DNA of 64,000 nucleotides from Helianthus annuus (Eukaryota; Streptophyta; Magnoliopsida; Asterales; Asteraceae). A program made the position numbers and the translations under genes. Shown here in pieces: positions 1-11,204 of the stretch (position 1 is the first letter of the stretch; the number at the start of each line of letters is the position of its first letter). The notes beneath the pieces were generated by a model. It made no database searches and was not told the origin of the DNA. It saw nothing but the letters and a program-made list of their open reading frames with translations. The DNA lies in assembly GCF_002127325.2 (NCBI RefSeq), contig NC_035434.2, forward strand, positions 78,573,632 through 78,637,631, in the 5' to 3' direction.

Positions 1-3000
1 AAATACATTGTGAACTGCACCAAGTTCAGCTGGTAGGTTTAATCTGTAGGCTACTTTGCCAATCTTTTCTAAGATTTCGAATGGTCCGACGTACCGCGGA
101 TTCAGTTTGCCTCGTTTACCAAATCGAACCACACCCTTCCAGGGTGAAACTTTCAATAAAACCCGGTCCCCGACCTCAAATTCCAATGGCTTTCTACGCT
201 TGTCCGCGTAGGCTTTCTGACGGTCGCGTGCTGCCGCCATGCGTTGTCGTATCTGTGCAATCTTTTCTGTGGCGTCCACTACAATATCTGGACCCGTAAT
301 CTGACTATCCCCCACCTCTGCCCAACAGAGAGGTGACCGGCATTTACGTCCGTACAATGCCTCGAATGGAGCGGCTTGAATGCTGGTATGGTAACTGTTA
401 TTGTACGAGAACTCCACCAAAGGGAGGTGCTTTTCCCAGCCGTTGCCGAAATCGATAATACACGCTCGAAGCATGTCTTCTAGAGTTTGAATAGTTCGCT
501 CAGACTGCCCATCCGTCTGAGGATGATATGCTGTGCTCATGTCTAATCGTGAGCCGAAGGATTTGTGCATCGCTTGCCAAAGCTCTGACGTGAATCGTGC
601 ATCGCGATCCGAAATAATAGAGGTGGGCACTCCGTGCCTCGAAACAACTTCTTTAAGATAAACGTCTGCGAGAGTGGAGAACTTATCCGTTTCCTTGATC
701 GGTAGGAAGTGTGCAGACTTGGTGAGTCGATCAACTATGACCCATATTGTATCGTTCCCACGCTGAGATCTAGGCAGACCGGTAACAAAATCCATGGAAA
801 TTTCTTCCCATTTCCATTGTGGTATCTTAGGCTGCTGAAGTAGACCAGCTGGTTTCTGATACTCAACCTTGACTCTCGCACAGGTTAAGCATTTTCCAAC
901 GTATGTAGCGATGTGAGCCTTCATACTAGGCCACCAATAAGTAGTGCTAATGTCGTGGTACATTTTATCCGACCCTGGATGTACCGAATAGCGAGACTTG
1001 TGGGCTTCATCCATTACAAGCTCGCGTAAACCGCCATAAAGTGGGACCCAAATACGCCCCGTTACATAGTAGGCGCCGTCTTCCTTTTGTTCCATGCGTT
1101 GCCTTGAGCCGCGTAAGGCTTCAGCTTTGACGTTTTCGGGTTTCAGTGCTTCTAACTGAGCAGCTCGTATCTGTGCAGGAAGACTGGACTGAATAGTAAG
1201 TTGTAGCGCTCGCACGCGCTTAGGTAGAGTGTCTTTCCGACTGAGGGCATCAGCCACAACATTGGCCTTGCCGGGATGATACTTGATGGCGCATTCGTAG
1301 TCGTTTAGAAGTTCAACCCATCTCCGTTGACGCATATTCAAATCCTTTTGCTTAAGAATATGCTCGAGACTCCTGTGATCGGTGTAAATCGTGCACCTGG
1401 TACCGTACAGGTAGTGTCGCCATATCTTAAGCGCGAAAACAACAGCTCCCAGCTCTAAATCGTGCGTCGTGTAGTTCCGTTCATGAACCTTGAGTTGCCG
1501 CGAAGCGTAGGCTATCACTTTATCACGTTGCATCAACACACATCCAAGACCCTGGATGGATGCATCACAGTATACCACGAAGTCATCTGTGCCCTCTGGC
1601 AATGAAAGAATAGGTGCGCTGCAAAGCCTATCCTTTAAGTACTGAAAAGCGGTCTCTTGCGTATTACCCCATCTGTAAACGACACCTTTCTGTGTTAGCA
1701 TAGTAAGTGGTTGCGCGATCTTTGAGAAGTCTTTAATAAATCGCCTGTAGTAACCCGCCAAACCCAAGAATTGGCGTATTTCTGTCGGTGTACGTGGTGC
1801 TGGCCAGTTTCTGATCGAATCAACCTTGGATGGATCAACATGAATCCCATCCTTGTTCACCACATGGCCTAAGAAGTGGACTTCACGAAGCCAGAAGTCG
1901 CATTTTGAAAACTTTGCGTACAATTGCTCTTTTCGAAGAAGTTCCAAGATAAGACGTAAGTGCTGCTCGTGCTCCTCCTGACTCTTGGAGTAAATCAGGA
2001 TGTCGTCGATGAAAACAATGACGAACTTGTCGAGATAGGGTTTGCACACCCTGTTCATAAGATCCATAAATACTGCAGGCGCGTTTGTAAGCCCGAACGG
2101 CATAACCAAGAACTCGTAGTGACCGTAGCGAGTTCTGAAAGCGGTTTTGGAGACGTCCTCATCCCGGACTCTCAGCTGATGATACCCTGACCTTAAATCA
2201 ATCTTGGAATAGTAACACGACCCTTGCAACTGGTCGAATAGGTCATCTATGCGCGGAAGAGGATAACGGTTCTTCACCGTCACCTTATTGAGTTCGCGGT
2301 AGTCGATGCACATCCTGAACGTACCGTCTTTCGTCTTCACAAATAACACTGGAGCTCCCCAAGGCGAAGAGCTTGGACGAATAAAACCCTTTTCCAAGAG
2401 CTCTTGTAGCTGCTTCGACAGTTCTTCCAGTTCGGTTGGAGCTAAACGATACGGTGCGCGGGCTATTGGTGCTGCTCCAGGAGCTAACTCAATCTGAAAC
2501 CCAACTTGACGATGAGGAGGTAAACCAGGTAAATCTTCAGGAAACACTTGAGGAAAATCACGCACAACTGGTATATCCTCCAGCTTCTTTTCCTTTGTTG
2601 ATGCGTCAGTGACAAGTGCCAGAATGGCAGTATGTCCCTTTCGTAAACATTTCTGCGCCTTTAAGTAAGAGATGATGCCAACCACAGCACCACTCTTGTC
2701 ACCTTGTACTTCGAGAGGTTCTTGACTGGAGCGAGGAATATGAATAACTTTTTCTTTGCATAAGATCTCCGCATGATGTTGGGATAACCAATCCATACCG
2801 ATGACGACGTCGAAACTACCCAAAACTATGGGTATGAGATCAATCGGGAAAGTCTGACCCGCTAGAACAATACTACAACCCTTGACTATATGCGCGGCTT
2901 CTACACTTTTACCATTGGCTAGTTCTACGACGTGTTTGGTGTCTAGAGGTGTTGGTGTACGTTTTAATAATTTACTCATTTTCAAGGACATATAACTTGT

Positions 3001-4364
3001 ATCAGCACCCGAATCAAACAAGACAGTAACATAAATATCGTCGAGAAGAAACTTACCCATAACCACATTGGGATCATTCACTGCATCTCCTCGACCCAAC
3101 ACAAAAGCACGACCACGAGCTTCATTGCCGTTGTTGTTGTTGTTTCCCCCGTTGTTGTTGTTACCATTACCCTGATTGTTGTTATGGTTGTTGTTGTTCT
3201 GGTTTCTGTTCAGCTGAGGGCAATGCCTTTTGAAGTGACCCTCTGCACCGCAATGAAAACACCCTTTGTTACCCTGCTGCTGATTCTGCTGTGCTTGAGG
3301 TTGCTGCTGATTCTGGTTTGCAGGTTGAGGGCTTCTACAATCTTTGGCCTCATGACCCGTCTTGAGGCATCTTTGACAACGAACCTGGTTACACTGGCCA
3401 CGATGATGCTTGTTGCAGGTGTTACACTTTGGAAGATTTCCTCGATACCTTCCCTGTCTGTGGCTGCCTGAGGAGTGCTGACTTGGACTCTGGTAACTGT
3501 CTGTCTTTCGCTGTTGAGCTTGTGACTGCACTGAAGCTGATCCCTTGCTAGAATCCCCATCCCATTTTCTCTTACTTTCACTGGGAGTAGCAAGTGTAGT
3601 AGAAGCAGTAGCGGTAGCAGTAGCACTGATACGCTTAGGCAGTTTATTCTGATCCACTGCCTGATCGGTGATGCGGTGAGCGAGACGCTGGATTTCCTGG
3701 ATGTTGTTGAGATTAGCCGAGGTAACGTGGCTCTGTATTTCTGGTGCCAACCCTTTGAGATACAACTCTATACGCTTGTATGGAGGGTCCACCATAGTTG
3801 GACATAACACAGCCAACTCATTCGATCTCTTGGTGTAAGCTTCGATTTCCGAACCAACCATTTTCAAGTTATACAACTCATCCTCCAACTTGTGAATGTC
3901 TTCTCTAGTGCAGTATTCCCTCTTGATCAGTTCTTTGAATTCATTCCAGGGTGTGGCGTTAGCAGCTGCCAACCCTAAGATCTGCACTTGTGCGTTCCAC
4001 CAAGTGAGCGCAATCCCTTCAAGTGTGCCAGTGGCGAACTTCACCCTGCGAGCCTCAGGGCATTCACACATTTCGAAAACCGACTCGAGCTTTTCAAACC
4101 AGTGGAGGAGTCCAACTGCTCCCTCCGTGCCACTGAACGAGCTAGGACGACATTCCATGAAATTCTTGAAGGTGCACCCAGGCTGTTGCTGAGCGGGTTG
4201 ACCTATTGTGTACGAATAGGGCAAAGTTAAGTACGAGAATTAATGTAGGATCTAAAGATCCTAGTGTCTATACTGCAGGGTATACTACCTGCTTGGGCGG
4301 CTGCAACTGCCGCAGCAACGAGAGCCTCTAGCTGGGCTTGAGTCATGGTAATTCGTGCGGCCAT
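1..4364 (-). CDS. Gy1 gag-pol polyprotein, intact frame, partial at left edge
   Basis: Exon 1 (4289-4364) starts at an ATG and encodes about 25 residues; exon 2 runs from 4202 to base 1 with no in-frame stop when read triplet by triplet. In order: Gag core (about 4150-3650); three zinc knuckles, two of them canonical CX2CX4HX4C ([14 protein letters not shown] near 3340-3378 and [14 protein letters not shown] near 3228-3268) and an irregular one upstream; an Asn-rich linker near 3130-3200; an aspartic protease with DSGAD near 3003-3018; RT with FIDDI at about 2000-2013; RNase H about 1260-1620; integrase with an HHCC region near 830-1000 and a DDE core about 300-760; and the linker before the chromodomain at the edge. 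It would make a virus-like particle and copy and integrate element cDNA. The same domains in Gy2 are broken. Confidence 0.92.
4203..4288 (-). other. Predicted 86-nt phase-1 intron in Gy1 gag
   Basis: Exon 1 ends GCAG followed by GTAGTATACC. The acceptor is CACAATAG before GTCAACCC, with a branch-like CTTAAC about 25-30 nt upstream. Unspliced, the frame meets a stop within the segment. Spliced, GCA-G joins GT-CAA in frame and leads directly into the Gag core. Gy2 has an intron-like segment of 99 nt at the same place with the same phase, which supports a real intron over a sequencing or frameshift artefact. Confidence 0.65.
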
Positions 4365-4687
4365 TGATCTTCACATCAAAGGCAACATAAGTGAGAAAGG
4401 TTCGCGAACAGTGCGATGACAGAAGAGTGTAAGCACATAAGTATTCTCATGCAATGACAAGTTGTGAGCAAGGTAATGTAAGCATACTACGAGCAAAGTT
4501 CTATGCAAATTCTAGCATGTAGGCAATAAACATAAACCTTATTACCTAGGAAGTTGAGTCTTGCACGTGGAGCGAAGCGTCGTTGTGGATCGTTGAGAGC
4601 ACTGTTCTGGTTATAGTCTGGTTTTAATAAAAACGTTTTTCCATATTAAAACCAAGTTCTCTATAACCAATGGCTCTGATACCAATC
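4365..4687 (-). other. Gy1 leader and tRNA-iMet primer binding site
   Basis: The untranslated leader lies between the 5' LTR and the gag start. The primer binding site is at 4671-4685 and reads TTGGTATCAGAGCCA on the minus strand, complementary to the 3' end of plant initiator Met tRNA, two bases after the LTR end. The rest is non-coding; the segment 4490-4690 is almost the same as in Gy2 (29880-30085). Confidence 0.9.
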
Positions 4688-5111
4688 TGTCACACCCCCA
4701 AAATCCACCTGCGGAGTACCACCGCTTGGGAGCGTGACTGACCAGGATCAAGCCACCAATCATACAGAACATTGTATAAAGTAAAAGTAAACACATTATA
4801 ATCCAAACCATTTCCATATGAAAGGTGTTTCCAAAACATAAGTAAGTTAACATTGTTTAGCGGAAGCGTATTATTGTAAAACCTATAGCAAATAAGTATC
4901 AAACATCAAAAGTGTTTAACAAGGTGATCACGATCCAAGCCCCACAACGACCAGCTTCTCCGTGTGCAAGCTCCAAGTACCTAACGATCTGCAAGGCATG
5001 TAACAGAATAATCAACAAACTAGTTGAGCGAGTTCACAGAAAGTAAATGCGTAATAGTAAGTTCGTTTGTAACAGGTGGCTCTACTGGGCCGTAATAGTG
5101 ATCAGTATAGG

Positions 5112-5272
5112 TATCCTGCACATCCGAGGATAGTGATCAGTATAAATATCCTTCACAACCGAGGATAGTGATCAGTATAAGTATCCTTCACAACCGAGGA
5201 TAGTGATCAGTATAGGTATCCTTCACAACCGAGGATAGTGATCAGTATAGGTATCCTTCACATCCGAGGATA
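5112..5272 (-). repeat. Five 35-bp tandem units each with a 6-bp-stem hairpin
   Basis: Units start at 5112, 5147, 5182, 5217 and 5252, exactly 35 bp apart. Each has the stem TATCCT / AGGATA around a nine-base loop (TCACAACCG or close variants on the plus strand), then a GTGATCAGTATAGG-like spacer. The same hairpin with changed stems recurs in the Gy2 LTRs at a 56-bp period. Confidence 0.9.
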
Positions 5273-5569
5273 GTAATATAGTAATCTAGTCATAGTGTCA
5301 GTAGTGTATCTATTCAACCTTATCCTTTCAATCCCATTCCCAACACCCCGGGAATCCCATGCCTTGGTAAGAGTGTGAACTCACCTTGGTTTGCTCGGTA
5401 TGCTAGGTTATGTACTCACAAGTAATTAATCAAGTCCTATTGTATGCACGTATAACAAATCAGTTCATGTTCGAAATGATACGCATGCAAGTCGAGTGTC
5501 ACACAAATACAAATGTAAACATTCATCATCTAGCATGGCATGTCAAATAATTCAAGTATACCTTCCATC

Positions 5570-5880
5570 CTTCGAAATACGTTATAACCCATTATCTTTC
5601 GAAGGATGTCTATAATCCTACAATATCTTTCGAATCCAGCCTAATCTTTCGACGCACATCCACCTTTCGGTTCATGTGTCATCTTTCGGTCAAACAGTTA
5701 TCTTTCGGTCTCAACTAGGTTTCGTATACTAACATCTTTCGGTCAAAGTTATCCTTCGGTCAACACTACTATGGTTCGAAGGTCAAGCATCTTTCGGTCA
5801 CATCTATGTTTCGACAATAAGTATCTTTCGACAATAACTATGTTTCGAGTAGACAAGTATCTTTCGACACAATCAGTTAC
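5570..5880 (-). repeat. Dispersed ATCTTTCG motif array in Gy1 LTR
   Basis: About 15 copies of ATCTTTCG(G/A) and GTTTCGA-like variants lie at irregular 15-35 bp spacing on the plus strand. The complementary sense, CGAAGGAT, is concentrated at 6475-6640 in the same LTR, so the two blocks could pair in a transcript covering both. Confidence 0.8.
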
Positions 5881-6474
5881 GTTTTCACAATCAGTTACGT
5901 TTTCACAAAACAGAAACAGAAACCCTAATCGTCTGCAGCCGTCATCATCATTAACAATCATCAGAATTCATTTAGCACATCTCATCACAACGCAATCATC
6001 CTGAAATCATTGTCTAGCATGAACCCTAGTTTAAACGTATCCCAAAACCGACTAACACACAATATCGACACTAACAAAAATAATGGCCAATTCCAGATTA
6101 ACGGCACTCATAAATCAGTATTCAACCGTAACGAGTTTCACATAGAATCATATATATATATATATATCCGACAACAACAATCCTATGGGAAATCTATATC
6201 CTCAATATCGTAACAAGAACCCTAATATTTAACATAAATTTCAGATTACATCAACAATCAAAACACACGACACGTGAGCACATACGCAGAGGAACGAACG
6301 ATCAAATCAAATAGATTTACTAACCGAGATGAGGGTTTGGTCACGCAAAGGTTTCCGGTGGTTTCTGGTTTGCCGTCACAGTGAAATAGTTCTAGGGTTG
6401 AGAAAAATGACAGTCGACTACGTGCATTCTCGTATAAATACGTATTACAGAAATGGGCCAAGCCCATCTGAAAG

Positions 6475-6640
6475 ACTGGGCCGAAGGATCTGAATTCCAG
6501 TCGAAGGATATGCTTCGTGGCCGAAGGATGTCGAAGGATAAAGTCCTTGGTCGAAGGATATGTTTCGAGATCCTTCGAACCGAAAGTTGATCCTTCGAAT
6601 CGAAGGATATGTTTCGAGATCCTTCGATCTGCATATCATG
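6475..6640 (-). repeat. Inverted CGAAGGAT motif block in Gy1 LTR
   Basis: There are repeated CGAAGGAT copies with perfect inverted pairs: TCGAAGGAT at 6551-6559 with ATCCTTCGA at 6570-6578, ATCCTTCGA at 6590-6598 with TCGAAGGAT at 6600-6608, and the latter again with 6619-6627. The block lies in the part of the LTR expected to be U3. Confidence 0.85.
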
Positions 6641-6840
6641 ATTCGATCTAGACTAAGTGTTTTAATAATATTTCTAATATTATATTCTACCACAGCAAGT
6701 AATCACATATATGCAACACGACAATACGTTTCATTAAAACACAACGCATACAATTTCAAGTCCACAATCCAGACAACTAAACATTCAAAGTCAACGCGCA
6801 TTTAATGCGAAAGTGAAAGTCAGAAACTCGAGTTGTCACA

Positions 6841-8980
6841 CCTATGGTCAACACGAAGTTCATTAGAACTTCATAACGTGAGCGTGATCACGATGGTTAT
6901 AGTCCGTAGTAACTATACCTACTGATTACCACGTTATCTAGGCTTAGTGACGAGTCGTAGTTTCGGCCAAAATGCGCATTCTTGCGTATTTTGTAACCAA
7001 ACTACTCGTGAGCATCAAGGCCGTTTGTTTTGATGTCAAACCTGATTTCTAAACTTAGTTAAGCATGTTCTAACATGCTTAGCTCGTCACTTTTAGTATA
7101 GTGCTTATATAGGGTCGTAAGGTAAGCGATCTAAACCATCTCTTATACTTTCGAACCTGACCCATTTGGTCGATCATTAGGATCCGACCAAACACATTAG
7201 GTGACCATAGCTATAACCTTCCGAGGTTATACCTTATGGTCACAATGTTAGGCGTTCCAAACGCGTTCTACGCGAACGACGCGTTAAGGTAGCATAAGCT
7301 ACCTAAACGGGTCGTGATGGGCCGTAAGCACATAGGTTAGGTTTCATTTTAGTATGTAAGCTTTGTTAAACCATATTACACGAGTTTCCATACTCGTTTG
7401 GTTTACGAACCCGCATACTATCCGATCCTTCCGATTTTGGTCCGGTATATTAATATAGCTACCTATTAGGTGCCGTTTGATATCCCGTGATCTCTAGCAT
7501 TGTGTGATTATTACACAAGGAATTCAAAGCAATCTCAGGTGAGTACATTGAACCCCTCTTTTACTATTTTCCAAACTGTTTTGGGGTGAAACACATGTGC
7601 CTACTTGTTACTTTCATGCTTTCCCGTTTTCACATTCATATACTCGCTATGTTCATTAGTACATTTATAGTACATGATTTCATTACATTTCATGCTATGT
7701 ATGCCCGTTATGTGCATACTTAGTACATTGTTTCACATTTCATTTTCATGCTATTTATGCGTATTATGTGCATACTTAGTACAAATTGTTTACATCACAT
7801 GCCTTCATTTTGGTACAACATTTGGTTTGTTTAACATGGAACAATACATTCATTAACATTAGCTACGCCGTTCGTTAGTAGGTAGTGGTACCATAGGAAT
7901 TGACAACTCCCGTTCCTGAAATCCTGGGTTTGATTGGATTGGAAGGAATGACCGAATTCGATATACATAACTTAGATAAACCTTTAAATCGTTTAAGGGT
8001 TTATCGCCACAGTCTCAAGGCTTGGATGTATGCATATTTTACAATACCACACAAATGTTAATATCAGTAGAGCATGCATTGTTCCACAAAACATAACGTT
8101 GATTTAAACCATGTTTTACTTCAACACCTTGTTTTGTGCATTTTACATATGGTTTAGTTGATACATCTCACTTACCATACATTAAACATAAACATTTTGA
8201 CATTGATATACATACTTGGTGGTTTACATTGAACATAGACATTTCGATATGGTTTACACAATAACATTTGAAAATTGATTTATACATGAACAATTTACAT
8301 GGTGGTTGGTTTGGGTAAATGGTTGGAGTAACGTGGCGTATGTAATATGATACAAACATGGTGGATACGCCGCTGGTACTTCCTATATATAAATGCTTGT
8401 ATGGTATAACATATCGTAGCGTTATTTAAATCATTTCAATTTGAGACACATAACATTTTATACAAATAACACACTTTTCACGAGACATTGATTTACAAAC
8501 GACTTATCTTATACAAACTCGTTTTACATGGTTATCCATTTAACCATACAGTGTTCTCTTATTTATACATATCATCTGATCTTATCACTTTTCAAATGAT
8601 TTACAAGACAAAGCAAATTACAAGGTTCATGACTAAACATTTCTCAACATAAGTCATGAATTCCGTTTTCACAAAACCAATGTATCTCACAGGAATTTTT
8701 ATGCTGACGTACCTATTTTCACATGTGTTTTCAGGAGATGATGCATAGGATTTATCAAGATATACTTAGGCGGACCTGTGCCTTAGTGACTTAAAACGAG
8801 ACAAGAACTAGTTAATTTATGTTATGTACTCTTTGGTTCTTGTTTAAACAATGTAAACTTTCATGTTTGATTAATAAAACGAAACTTCAATTGCCATAGA
8901 TTTGAAACAATTAATTCTGTTACAACACTCCCCGACATTTCCGCCACGTTTGGTATGTTCTACGTGGTCGGGGTGTGACA
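6841..8980 (+). repeat. 3' part of an NA1-family LTR (fragment)
   Basis: It is homologous, in opposite orientation, to the NA1 right LTR (about 35740-37706): the same run of segments around the paired GAAGTTC, ACGCGTATTTT and GGTCGGATCC-like stretches, ending GGTCGGGGTGTGACA at 8980. It is read as a plus-strand LTR whose 5' third lies left of Gy1, which inserted into it. No primer site follows 8980, so this is a 3' or solo LTR. No coding potential was seen. Confidence 0.8.
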
Positions 8981-9283
8981 TAAATTTTTTTAATTTTTTT
9001 TTAAAAAGGGGGAAACATTGATGACATGCATGAAGATAAAATTAAATCCAAAGAATTCAATCATCACAAATGATTTTTCAAAAAAAAAGGATTTGTTTTA
9101 AACATGCAACGTCATTCGGTTATAAGGAGTTTAACAGAAACACGTAAGCACCAATATCATTAGGAGCTATGAAAGTAGCCACCCACCTATTGAATGCTTG
9201 CTCACATAAAAGGCTCAGTAGACTGTCATATTCACTACAATAGATATCGTCTTAAATGAAGAGAAGAATTTTTTTTTGTTAAT
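8981..9283 (+). other. A/T-rich non-coding start of CoA segment
   Basis: Poly-T/A tract, then a purine run AAAAAGGGGGAAA at about 9003-9015 that looks like an internal polypurine tract. No coding signal. CACATAAAAGGC near 9203 is a weak TATA candidate for the following ORF. Confidence 0.5.
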
Positions 9284-10207
9284 ATGAAACTATCACTTTC
9301 ACCTATAAATATTAACAATCTGAAAAAGACATTCTTCACAACAAAATCTTCTCTTCAAAAGCCTACCATCAGAAAAACTTCTTATTTCAAAATGAATCAC
9401 CCAAAATCAATGGAATCCAACCAATTCCCTCTCAAACTTTACGAACATCATAATCTCAGATTAAGATCCAACTTAGAAGGACCTACATGGGAGGACTACA
9501 GGTTTGTATACAATATGATCATGAGAAGTCCCTTAGGCTTTGCCATGTCTACACATGTCACCATATATCCAGAACTTCTTCAGGAGTTCTGGTGGAATGC
9601 TCAAGTTGTTATGAGTGGCACTTCTATGTGGATAAGAAGTGAGGTTATGGGGGTAGAGATCACCCTAAAAGAGGAAACACTCAGAGGTGTCCTCAAATTG
9701 GGTGATTATTGAAGGATCAGCATATTGGAAAAGGCAGAAGTGTAAAGGACCTTGACTGAAATGGGCTACAATTCAAGCAATGTGTCAAGGCAAATTTGCA
9801 AATCTGGGTTCATACCACCTTTTCAATATTTGGTAACACAGCTGAGTGTCTGCTTTTCGAAAAAGACTGGACACTTTAATGAGCTATCTTACAGGATGAT
9901 GGAAGTGGCGCATGCTATTGTACAGGAAAAACCTTACAATTGTGCTAAGTTTCTCATGAGAGACTTAGAAGGAAACGTCCATGACCGTAATCCTTTTCTG
10001 ATCTACCCTCGTTTCGTAACCAAAGTAATCACAAGTCAGCTTGACTTTGGTGGTGTGAGAAGTTGTTATACAAGAGCTGAACTGGCACTTCAAGAAAACT
10101 TAAGAGTTGCTTCCCTGGTTCCATCAACCTTTCATACAGGAAGAATAACCAGTCTCTGTTTATATGTGAAGTGCATGTATAACGTGTTGGATGAAGATGA
10201 TGAGTAG
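9284..10207 (+). pseudogene. Accessory-ORF fragment with two in-frame stops
   Basis: One frame runs from ATG 9284 to TAG 10207, about 308 codons, broken by TGA at 9710-9712 and by a TAA about 30 bases later. After about 50 residues it shows the same helical N-terminal module as the ORFs at 11205 and 59766: a Tyr/Leu-rich helix with LLQEFWWNAQV-like spacing, then a V-EITLKEETLRGVL segment and a later IYPRFVTKVI segment matching TYPRFVQMLI in the CoD ORF. It lacks the basic, proline-rich and coiled-coil parts. Function unknown. Such ORFs are known downstream of pol in plant LTR elements; the two stops argue that this copy is dead. Confidence 0.6.
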
Positions 10208-10638
10208 TTAGGTCTATCTGTGTTTGTTTTAGCTTGTTAATTTTTTTTGTTGTGTGTGTTCTAACCCACTTTTGTTCAGTAATATATTCAGTTTTTCTTA
10301 TTTAAATGTTAGTTATATATGTCAATAGGTCCAGGGGGAACTAAGAAATCGTGTCTGATGATAACAAGGAAAATCTGGTAAGAATCAAATAAAATCTGAT
10401 AGGATGTGATATAATCAGAATCTGATAAAATTTATCAGAAATTTCATTAAAACATCAGAAATCAGATACAAAGAAACAATAAAAATCTAGATTATTTTTA
10501 GATATGTTTCTTTCAATTTTTTTTCTGAGGACTGGAACAAGCTATATGAAAGAGACTTCCTGATACATCAGAACAAAAGTGTGGAGTTCACAAGATCAAG
10601 GTAAGAAGTTTTATCAAACTCCACTCATTCCCTCTCAT

Positions 10639-10705
<67 letters not shown>

Positions 10706-11204
10706 TTTGATTCAGACTCCTATAAATGAATCAAATATCTTCTGATGATATATATATATGGGAAAATTCAACTCTTTATGAAACATTTAGAGATCTTTCA
10801 AAATATATATCATTAAAAGGACAACATGGGAAAGCACTCAATTGAAGAAAAGGCTTTTGATTGGACCAATTCTGAAATCAAAAAGGGTCCCACATAAAAA
10901 GGTGCAAGTTGGATACTAGTGTTTATCTTTTAAAAATCGTTGGAATCTCTAATTGTCTTAAATGAGATATACATTAAATTAGAGATAAACCAAGGGTTTT
11001 TCAAAAACGGTTGCGTCTTTAAAAGATTAAAACATCATTAAGGTGTCATAAAACACCTTGAATACAAACAACCCACGAAAAACACTCAAAAATCTCTGTC
11101 TCAGCTCACTATAAATATCTCCTCCAACAACAGAGACGTCCATCTTCAATCTTCATTCTCAAAACCCTAAAACCCTTTTTCAAAAGCAAAAACCCAAATC
11201 CTAA
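10208..11204 (+). promoter_or_regulatory. Upstream region of second CoA accessory ORF, TATA at 11110
   Basis: Non-coding. It contains a purine tract CCAGGGGGAA near 10331, a cluster of TCTGATA/ATCAGAA motifs (10355-10470), an AT microsatellite and, at 11110-11117, TATAAATA followed 88 bases later by the ORF start. The leader is rich in AAACCC, common in plant 5' UTRs. This looks like a promoter inside the element for separate expression of the accessory ORF. Confidence 0.55.
10640..10706. repeat. (TA)n microsatellite
   Basis: Uninterrupted TA repeats apart from one AAA break near 10678-10680. Confidence 0.95.

Larger units (their letters stand above)
1..6840 (-). mobile_element. Gy1: Ty3/gypsy Tekay-like chromovirus, 3' end beyond window
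   Basis: This is an LTR retrotransposon read right to left: 5' LTR (4688-6840), initiator-Met primer site, leader, then one open gag-pol frame running to the left edge. The domain order gag, protease, RT, RNase H, integrase is that of Ty3/gypsy. The sequence joining integrase to the expected chromodomain closely matches Gy2, whose chromodomain is visible, so a Tekay/Del-type chromovirus is inferred. The 3' LTR and left target duplication are outside the window. On the right the element abuts an NA1-family LTR at 6841, so it inserted into an older element. No stop was found in the coding frame, so this copy may be autonomous. Confidence 0.93.
4688..6840 (-). repeat. Gy1 5' LTR (2,153 bp)
   Basis: On the minus strand it starts TGTGACAACTCGAG and ends GGGGGTGTGACA next to the primer site, so the TG...CA ends are intact. 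Its outer ends match the Gy2 LTR but the interiors differ. It holds a 35-bp hairpin array (5112-5272), two arrays of a CGAAGGAT/ATCTTTCG motif (5570-5880 and 6475-6640) and a short AT run at about 6151-6168. The TATA box is not settled: TATTTATA on the minus strand near 6433-6440 and the AT run near 6160 are both possible. The other LTR is outside the window, so age cannot be estimated here. Confidence 0.9.

Noticed and set aside
3210..3626. 138-codon minus-strand frame and plus-strand 3184-3471 frame
   Set aside because: Both overlap the Gy1 zinc-knuckle region in other frames. Only the frame in phase with RT and integrase encodes knuckles and protease.
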